Shown: piece by piece, positions 15,243 through 20,245 of the stretch | Layout: each line of letters begins with the position of its first letter | Position numbering within the stretch: position 1 is the first letter of the stretch | Virus record (IMG/VR): IMGVR_UViG_3300030333_005156 | Coordinates: 23,687-43,931 of that record | From: a virus | Reading direction: 5' to 3' (one strand) | Length of the DNA: 20,245 nucleotides | Notes under the pieces: generated by a model | Databases searched by the model: none | Told to the model about the DNA's origin: nothing | Seen by the model: the letters and a program-made list of their open reading frames with translations, nothing else | Position numbers and translations under genes: made by a program

Positions 15243-16556
15243 TTAATCAACATACCAATCTGATTGTTTGTCACTTGGATATTTGTAACTACTATCCACT
15301 AACCATTTTCTTAACTCTGGTCCTGATTTAACATCTATAATTAAATGATATCTATCCTCTTCACCAAAGTTAATAGCAGTATGTGGTTTTCTCATATCTA
15401 AATACCATAACTCACCTTTACCCATTTTTGATTTAGTAACACTACCATCACAATTCCATTGAGTAAACTCAACCTTTGGATTTGTCTTTAATGGAAAGTG
15501 TAGTCTTGCCCATTGTCCATCACTAATACCAGCCTCTACATCTTGTCTATCAGTATGTCTTTCAAGTTCACCCTCACCTTGACTTAATTTCAAGATACGA
15601 ATTCTTTCATGTTCAAATGGTAAGAGTTTAGCAAACTTCTCTACTTCAGTAAGTCTTTCTCTAAGTGGTGTATCTTCTACTTTCCACTCTAACTTTTCTG
15701 CATTTTCTTTTCTCCACTTTTGATTCATCTCGGCAGGTTTGATAATAAAGTCTTCTTTACCACCATAACCACGAACCACAATACCACTCCATGAATTACC
15801 TTTGTTGTAATTACTATAGTGGTTAGCAAAGTCTTCTTGTAGTGCAAAGATTTGTTCCATCAATGGGTCTGTATCTTGAACATCTAAGTCTAATCTCTGT
15901 AATGAGATTTCTTGTGATTTTGCAAGTTCACCTGTATGTTCTCCTTTGAACCAATAACCATACATATCTGCAAAACTCGTAATCAAATTATCTCTTCTTT
16001 CATAACCTAAGTCTCTTAGTATACCAACCATTCTTCTGTTTTGCATATCACACTCAACTACGGTTGTTCCCTCATCAAAGAAACCACCACCCTCTGATTC
16101 ATGTCTTTTTATCAAATCATATAAGTGTTGTTCATTACCAGGATAACATGCAATCTCACGAATATATGCATCGGTTTTACAATTTAATTTATATTCTGCT
16201 CCTGTAAAGGATTTAATTTTTTTAAATTGTGTTTTCATGTTCTTCATATTATAATATAAAATACATGCAACAATTTTACCATCGTTGTTCTCAACCCAAT
16301 CAACTTCATATGCATGACCCTCACGACCCTCTACATGGTCAAATGCTAATTGTAAGTCCATTTTATTTATTTTTCTAAATGGGTCTCGTAATCTCGTGTT
16401 ACCATATTGTTCACGAATTTTTTTCTCACCCTCTGGTCTTTGTGTTTCCATAAAACAATCTAATAAATTCTGATATGTTGGTGTATCATCATAAATCCAT
16501 TGTTTACCATTATGATATGGTTTTGGTATCTCTACATCGTAATCTCTAAATTTCAT
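15243..16556 (-). CDS. GNAT-like / 2OG-Fe(II) oxygenase (aspartyl-hydroxylase-like) fusion
   Basis: 437 residues from the ATG at 16556, with AAGGAG eight bases upstream; a GTG nine bases earlier is too close to that site. The N-terminal half (about 70-200) has the GNAT acetyltransferase pattern: a KIVACILYYN strand, AYIREIACYPGN in the place of the acceptor/CoA strand, and a late VECDMQNRRMVGILRDLGYE typical of motif B. The C-terminal half is an Asp/Asn-hydroxylase-like double-stranded beta-helix: ERHTDRQDVEAG supplies His334 and Asp336 (HxD), ARLHFPLKTNP follows, and LWYLDMRKPHTAINFG supplies the distal His392, with Arg402 as likely 2-oxoglutarate contact. It lies between two methyltransferase genes five bases after the first. 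Substrate unknown: a DNA base, a protein or a small molecule. Confidence 0.82.
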   Translation of the reverse strand: MKFRDYDVEIPKPYHNGKQWIYDDTPTYQNLLDCFMETQRPEGEKKIREQYGNTRLRDPFRKINKMDLQLAFDHVEGREGHAYEVDWVENNDGKIVACILYYNMKNMKTQFKKIKSFTGAEYKLNCKTDAYIREIACYPGNEQHLYDLIKRHESEGGGFFDEGTTVVECDMQNRRMVGILRDLGYERRDNLITSFADMYGYWFKGEHTGELAKSQEISLQRLDLDVQDTDPLMEQIFALQEDFANHYSNYNKGNSWSGIVVRGYGGKEDFIIKPAEMNQKWRKENAEKLEWKVEDTPLRERLTEVEKFAKLLPFEHERIRILKLSQGEGELERHTDRQDVEAGISDGQWARLHFPLKTNPKVEFTQWNCDGSVTKSKMGKGELWYLDMRKPHTAINFGEEDRYHLIIDVKSGPELRKWLVDSSYKYPSDKQSDWYVD

Positions 16557-16561
16557 CTCCG

Positions 16562-18115
16562 TCACTCCTTTGGTTTATAAAATATCAATATTGGTTCAAA
16601 CTTAAAGTAATCACCACCACGACTAAGTGGATGTGATTTTATCATTACTGAATTCTTTACATTGGATGCATCTATCCCAACCATTCTCGTCATCAACATC
16701 TTGTAAATACCTTGATATTCACCACCAAGACTTTCCACGATATCTATACTATCTTGTTCTAATGGAATGTATTTATCACTACCTACTTTGATATCTGCAA
16801 TGTTCCAACACAAATATCTATCAGGTTTTAAATATGTATACATTGTTGTTAAGGTTGGTTTCAAAAAGTTATCTCTCCAATCATCATATGCACCGAACTT
16901 TTTAAAACTTTGATTTTCATCTTGAGAGTATTGTTCTCTATTGAAATAAGGTGGGGAAGTAAAAACCATATCTAACTTACCCTTATACTTCTGAAACTCA
17001 GGATTGTTCCCAACTTCTTCACTACCCTCTCTAAATATTTCGTATGTGTTAGGTTTTGCCTTACCCCAAAAAGGATTAGGATTAAAACAATGTTCATTAT
17101 AGTAATCTGCTACTGCCTCATATCTACCCTCGTTATCAGGGTTTGGGTCAATACCAACATAATGTATATTCCTATCACTACACATAGCACCTAAAATTCT
17201 TCCACCCCAACCGCTTGACGGATCGCTTATTATTAAATTTAAGTCCTTGATATGTTTTGTAAAATGTTCATACAAGAACTTCGCGGTCAAGGGTGGAAAA
17301 TTTACTGCTGGTTGTCCAAGTCCTAATCTAAATACTTGAAGAGCACTTGGAAAAATTCTTTGTTTTCTTTTATACTTTCTAATATAATAATGATAATATC
17401 TTTTATCACCATTCTTTAACTCATAACTATCTTTTAATTCATCACCAATTGTTCTAAGGTTTTGTTCTGTTAAACATCCTGTAGATAAATACATTTCCAC
17501 TTCACTCTTTTTCAATATAAGATATTGTGAATTTATATCTACAGGTTTAGTATCACTTTGTCTCACCACCATAATACCATAAGTTTGGTCTTGATTAGTT
17601 TGTTTTAAGAAATCAGATACATTACTCATACCCATTTCTTTTACCTTAACACTCAAACTAAAAGTATACATTGAGTCTTTAAATAAAGACCTCAACATTG
17701 CTTTCTTGAATGTTTCTCTTAACTCATCATCTTTAAAGTGGTCATATATTGAAGTAGCTCCATCACTACTTACACCTGTAGAAATCTTTGTCTTTAACAT
17801 TGTTGGAAAGAATTGATTTACTCCACTTGCATACTTATTAAAGTTCTTAACTACTTTTGTTTTTTCATCAAAGAAGCTCTCAACATCATACCCAAATAAT
17901 TTTTTCCAATTACTGATTATCTCATTCTCATTCTGACCAATAACTGGTGGTTGACCATTCTCATCCCATTGGGTAATAACATATGTTCGTAAATCATCAA
18001 TCCATTTCTCTACTTCTGAATCACTCTTATGTAGTAATTCATCGTAGGTTATATTAATTGGATTGTCTTTACTCGCAATGTTAGACTTTTCATAAAACCA
18101 TTTTTGTTTATTCAT
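16562..18115 (-). CDS. Large DNA amino-methyltransferase with unassigned N-terminal domain
   Basis: 517 residues. The C-terminal half is the catalytic domain: motif I LIISDPSSGWGGRILGA (294-310), acidic motif II in HYVGIDPNPDNEGR (318-331), motif IV MVFTSPPYFNREQYS (383-397, SPPY intact), and a KPDRYLCWNIADIKVG strand. The first 280 residues match nothing I recognise and may be a target-recognition or partner domain; they include a basic, aromatic stretch RYYHYYIRKYKRKQR (239-253). The ATG overlaps the TAA of the 3D-domain gene (TAATG), and the stop is five bases before the GNAT-2OG gene, so these are coupled. Predicted to methylate adenine N6 or cytosine N4 in DNA. Confidence 0.88.
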   Translation of the reverse strand: MNKQKWFYEKSNIASKDNPINITYDELLHKSDSEVEKWIDDLRTYVITQWDENGQPPVIGQNENEIISNWKKLFGYDVESFFDEKTKVVKNFNKYASGVNQFFPTMLKTKISTGVSSDGATSIYDHFKDDELRETFKKAMLRSLFKDSMYTFSLSVKVKEMGMSNVSDFLKQTNQDQTYGIMVVRQSDTKPVDINSQYLILKKSEVEMYLSTGCLTEQNLRTIGDELKDSYELKNGDKRYYHYYIRKYKRKQRIFPSALQVFRLGLGQPAVNFPPLTAKFLYEHFTKHIKDLNLIISDPSSGWGGRILGAMCSDRNIHYVGIDPNPDNEGRYEAVADYYNEHCFNPNPFWGKAKPNTYEIFREGSEEVGNNPEFQKYKGKLDMVFTSPPYFNREQYSQDENQSFKKFGAYDDWRDNFLKPTLTTMYTYLKPDRYLCWNIADIKVGSDKYIPLEQDSIDIVESLGGEYQGIYKMLMTRMVGIDASNVKNSVMIKSHPLSRGGDYFKFEPILIFYKPKE

Positions 18116-18669
18116 TAATTATTCAATACTAAATTTGTCTTTACTATTTTTGCACTATCAAACTTATAAGGTTTGGTTCCTGGGGATTCCAATATATCAA
18201 TACGATTAACAAATCTTTTATTCATCGTATCTTTAACTTGGTAAACACCATCCTTACCATCAGTTCCTTTTAAGACAATGAAGTCACCATAATCTAAAAA
18301 ACCACCATGTCGTTTCAGAAGATTTCTACTGACCGCTATAAATTTATATTCACTTGCCTTGTGGACTCTTATTCGCGTTCCATCCGCGAGAATGTTCGGT
18401 GTAGAATCTGTCTGTTGACGAACTGGATGATACATCGTTACCGTCACTTCCATTCCCTCTAATTTGAACTCCTCTATAAGAGAACTTAATCTCTCATTTT
18501 CTACTTGAAGTTCATTTGTTTTTAATAACAAATTTTCTTTATACTTTTCAAAAATTTTCGTCCAAACAAAAGTATTAAAAATCAATAATGGCATTAATAT
18601 CATTATTGGTAATTTCAGATTGTTCATTTCATAATTCCTAAAGTTAAAGAAATCTTTTACAATAGTCAT
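18115..18669 (-). CDS. Membrane-anchored 3D-domain (double-psi beta-barrel) protein
   Basis: 184 residues from the ATG at 18669, which has AGGAGA nine bases upstream; an ATG 33 bases earlier overlaps the previous stop (ATGA) but has no ribosome binding site. Residues about 20-37 are a membrane helix (LPIMILMPLLIFNTFVW), followed by a coiled-coil stretch (40-70). Residues 74-179 look like a 3D domain: VTVTMYHPVRQQTDSTPN, then ADGTRIRV, IAVSRNLLK and GVYQVKDTMNKRFVNRIDI, with three Asp at 88, 147 and 158 as in the family name. 3D domains share the fold of MltA and RlpA and are linked to peptidoglycan cleavage. Predicted periplasmic and anchored in the inner membrane; a cell-wall role in entry or lysis is inferred. 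Confidence 0.82.
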   Translation of the reverse strand: MTIVKDFFNFRNYEMNNLKLPIMILMPLLIFNTFVWTKIFEKYKENLLLKTNELQVENERLSSLIEEFKLEGMEVTVTMYHPVRQQTDSTPNILADGTRIRVHKASEYKFIAVSRNLLKRHGGFLDYGDFIVLKGTDGKDGVYQVKDTMNKRFVNRIDILESPGTKPYKFDSAKIVKTNLVLNN

Positions 18670-18678
18670 ATATAAATA

Positions 18679-18684
18679 TCTCCT
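18679..18684 (-). promoter_or_regulatory. Ribosome binding site that decides the 3D-domain gene start
   Basis: AGGAGA on the minus strand, nine bases before the ATG at 18669. The alternative start at 18702 has only A/T-rich sequence upstream, so the shorter protein is preferred. Confidence 0.75.
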
Positions 18685-18698
18685 AATATATTTAAAAT

Positions 18699-19019
18699 TC
18701 ATTTTATTTGTAAACTTTTAATTAGTTCACTTTCATTTCGTTTCATATAATGTTGAATAACAAATCCCTCAACTATATGTGTAAAGAACCAAAAGAAACT
18801 AAGTAATGGTACAAATATTTGGTAATCCATATTCAATTTTGATATTCCTAACCATAATAAGAATATCATTCCAATTGATTTTGTTAAGAATCCCATTCCT
18901 GAAAATCCTAATGAATAAACATTACCTCTTTGTACCACCACATAAATTCCAACCAATAAATGCATTAGGTTTAGAATTATCGGTGAAAGAACACCTAACA
19001 AAATATATTCTATTATCAT
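18699..19019 (-). CDS. Three-helix membrane protein, function unknown
   Basis: 106 residues with three hydrophobic helices at about 5-29, 42-62 and 66-88 and a basic, charged C-terminus (YMKRNESELIKSLQIK). No catalytic motif is visible. An AGAGG ribosome binding site lies six bases before the ATG. The gene begins 21 bases after the tmRNA 3' end. It directly precedes the membrane-anchored 3D-domain gene, so it may act with it at the inner membrane; a holin-like role is possible by topology but unproven. Confidence 0.78.
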   Translation of the reverse strand: MIIEYILLGVLSPIILNLMHLLVGIYVVVQRGNVYSLGFSGMGFLTKSIGMIFLLWLGISKLNMDYQIFVPLLSFFWFFTHIVEGFVIQHYMKRNESELIKSLQIK

Positions 19020-19039
19020 TTATAACCTCTTTTCATTTG

Positions 19040-19382
19040 TGGAGCTGGGCGGAATTGAACCGCCGTCCAGTCTATCTTCCAAGTCAAGTCATTCACAACT
19101 TAGTTAGTTCCAAATCGGTAGTCACTAACAACCCACCATGTCCCATTTTACTCAGAATGGTTTAACTGAGATTTCATTTATACTCTAAACCTGAAGTGAG
19201 TGGTCTACCGATTCCGACGCCACAATCCTAATATCGGTGTCTTAGGTGTGACGGCCTACGAACTAAGCGTAAGCAAAATTGACTTGATTGCCAATTAGGT
19301 TTGTGGGTCTTTTTTAGTGAGTCTTACCCAAACTCCTGTTGCACTTAATCTCTTCCAATACCTGTCAATACCAGTCAGCCCC
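19040..19382 (-). ncRNA. ssrA: tmRNA (ssrA), one-piece, phage-encoded
   Basis: This 343-base RNA has all main parts of a one-piece tmRNA. The 5' end GGGGCTG (from 19382) pairs with CAGCTCC at the 3' end, giving the alanine-type acceptor stem with its G-U wobble at the third pair. The T arm is GGCGG-TTCAATT-CCGCC, and the CCA end is not encoded. The D-loop region reads GGTATTGACAGG, followed by AAGTGCA, both close to the bacterial consensus. Pseudoknot 1 is visible: GAGT pairs with ACTC and TGGGT with ACCCA. The RNA would rescue ribosomes stalled on broken mRNAs and tag the peptides for proteolysis. It lies four bases after the 51-residue gene and must be cut out of a longer transcript, as I see no promoter of its own. 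Confidence 0.95.
19263..19292 (-). other. tmRNA tag reading frame (GNQVNFAYA, stop UAG)
   Basis: Read from GGC at 19292, the frame gives GNQVNFAYA and then UAG. The stop codon lies in the loop of a hairpin formed by GCTTACG and CGTAGGC, which matches the helix 5 arrangement of known tmRNAs. Preceding bases (TAATT) keep the A at -4. The alternative frame from GCA ends in a Ser-rich polar tail, unlike known tags, which end in small hydrophobic residues. With the tRNA-borne alanine the tag would be ten residues. Confidence 0.75.
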
Positions 19383-19385
19383 ATA

Positions 19386-19541
19386 TTAATCAATCTCATC
19401 GTGGTCTTCTTCCCACTCAAATATTTCATCACCATCAATTTGAATCGCTATCTCTAAATTATCTATTAATGTTTCAATACGATTCCAATCTTCTTCATTA
19501 TATGCCTTTTCTAACTCTGATTTAATCTCTGCTAAGGTCAT
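19386..19541 (-). CDS. 51-residue acidic protein, function unknown
   Basis: This short frame has a strong start: AGGAGT six bases before the ATG at 19541. The protein starts MTLAEIKSELEKAYNEEDWN, continues as an amphipathic helix with LIDNLEIAIQIDGDEIFEWE, and ends in DHDEID. It overlaps the end of the secreted beta-rich protein gene by 20 bases and stops four bases before the tmRNA. Codon-level sense and the ribosome binding site support a real gene; no family is recognised. Confidence 0.75.
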   Translation of the reverse strand: MTLAEIKSELEKAYNEEDWNRIETLIDNLEIAIQIDGDEIFEWEEDHDEID

Positions 19542-20112
19542 ACTCTACTCCTATTTTAAATGTATAATATTTTTTACCTTTGATATCATTGTAATCAAAG
19601 ATATTAGTAAGTATCAACTTATCGGAAATTTTCCAATTAATCTTTGCATAATCTTCCATATCAAATCTACTCTCACCAGTCAATTCATCACGAAACCAAT
19701 AACCATCCCATTTTGCTTCCATAGAAAATCTGTCATTAACTTCTTTTTTCTTTTGAACACCCATTGATACACCACTCTCAAACTTATCATCAGAAAAGAA
19801 TCCTGTATATCCAATTGAGTAATCACCATCACGATAACGAATGTCTGCCTTACCATACTTTAAATCACGAGATGTTTTATTAACATATTGTGGTTTAAAA
19901 TAAAAGTTTTTTGGTTCCCATTCAAACCATATCTCATCATCAATATAAGATTGACCTAACTCTCGTTCCCAATCTCTTTTGAGATATATATTCTCACTCT
20001 TGAACCCAAGAGCAACTTCATAATCATCTTTAGTTATTGTTGCATCATTTGGTGTTCTCATAGAAAATGATGTGAACAATACTAAACTACTAAGTATTCC
20101 TTGTAGAATCAT
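19522..20112 (-). CDS. Secreted beta-rich protein, probable small outer-membrane barrel
   Basis: 196 residues from the ATG at 20112, which has GAGGAG eight bases upstream; a longer reading (from 20160) adds a His/Leu-rich leader with no ribosome binding site. Residues 1-18 (MILQGILSSLVLFTSFSM) look like a signal peptide. The mature part alternates polar and hydrophobic or aromatic residues in strand-length units: EIWFEWEPKNFYFKPQYV, KADIRYRDGDYSIGYTGF, FSMEAKWDGYWF, AKINWKISDKLILTNIF and YYTFKIGVEYDL. This pattern fits an 8- to 10-stranded outer-membrane barrel; the usual terminal Phe is missing because the protein continues with SRD. It could alter the host surface, for example to block superinfection. 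Function is not shown by sequence. Confidence 0.75.
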   Translation of the reverse strand: MILQGILSSLVLFTSFSMRTPNDATITKDDYEVALGFKSENIYLKRDWERELGQSYIDDEIWFEWEPKNFYFKPQYVNKTSRDLKYGKADIRYRDGDYSIGYTGFFSDDKFESGVSMGVQKKKEVNDRFSMEAKWDGYWFRDELTGESRFDMEDYAKINWKISDKLILTNIFDYNDIKGKKYYTFKIGVEYDLSRD

Positions 20113-20245
20113 CTTTTGTCTCCTCTTCAAATGGATTAATATAATAAGGTGGTGGAACATTATCTGTTGAATCAGGTGGTAATTCTGTTCTTATACCAAT
20201 TCGTTCTTCAAACTTATTTAAGTCCTCTTCCAATGTTCCATTGTA
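20090..20245 (-). CDS. C-terminal end of a gene cut by the window edge
   Basis: An open frame enters from the right edge and stops at 20090. The visible 51 residues begin YNGTLEEDLNKFEERIGIRT, continue with a proline-rich VPPPYYINPFEEE and end DDSTRNT. It overlaps the start of the secreted beta-rich gene by 23 bases and contains that gene's ribosome binding site. Coding character is good but too little is visible to name the protein. Confidence 0.6.
   Translation of the reverse strand, partial: YNGTLEEDLNKFEERIGIRTELPPDSTDNVPPPYYINPFEEETKDDSTRNT

Noticed and set aside
19040-19110. A separate tRNA gene
   Set aside because: The T arm and acceptor strand look like a tRNA 3' half, but no anticodon arm is adjacent; the 5' half is at 19382 as expected for tmRNA.
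18806-19165. Plus-strand frame of 119 codons across the tmRNA
   Set aside because: It is antisense to the three-helix protein and the tmRNA 3' half; the RNA structure explains the sequence.
1-20245. CRISPR arrays, insertion sequences, integrase or attachment sites
   Set aside because: I saw no regularly spaced direct repeats, transposase or integrase motifs, or terminal inverted repeats in the window.

Overview
The window reads as part of an AT-rich, T4-like (myovirus-type) phage genome, probably marine. The evidence is a leftward baseplate block (OB-fold hub/spike protein, gp25-type and gp6/J-type wedge proteins), a gp55-type late sigma factor, dense TAATG/ATGA gene overlaps and mostly clear AGGAG-type ribosome binding sites. 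The marine assignment is inference from gene style; the host cannot be read from the sequence.

Layout. Almost all genes lie on the minus strand and are best read from right to left. (1) Positions 20245-18115: the end of a gene cut by the window edge, a secreted beta-rich protein that looks like an outer-membrane barrel, a 51-residue acidic protein, a complete one-piece tmRNA, a three-helix membrane protein and a membrane-anchored 3D-domain protein. (2) Positions 18115-11842: a DNA-modification and regulation block with three unrelated-looking amino-methyltransferases, a GNAT-like/2OG-Fe(II) oxygenase fusion, an HD-domain hydrolase, a small membrane/coiled-coil protein and the gp55-type sigma factor. 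A sigma70-like promoter sits inside this block at about 15200. (3) Positions 11160-11840: a short island on the plus strand with two small genes, a two-helix membrane protein behind a T4-type late promoter and a secreted lysine-rich peptide. Each is followed by its own strong hairpin terminator. (4) Positions 11112-1: the baseplate/tail operon, with a small helical protein, the hub/spike protein, two small unknown proteins, gp25, gp6, a 391-residue beta-rich protein, a 120-residue protein and a giant protein of more than 1,560 residues that runs off the left edge.

How it fits together. Block 4 is a late structural operon. The gp55-type sigma factor of block 2 would direct late transcription from TATAAATA elements such as the one at 11168. 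The methyltransferases and the oxygenase fusion probably modify phage DNA, or in the case of the fusion possibly a protein or small molecule.

The most unusual items are: a Hint (intein/hedgehog-type self-cleaving) domain embedded in the giant tail protein, with its N-terminal cysteine kept and the C-terminal splicing residues lost; the phage-borne one-piece tmRNA whose tag reads GNQVNFAYA and whose stop codon sits in a hairpin loop; and the GNAT-2OG fusion next to the methyltransferases.
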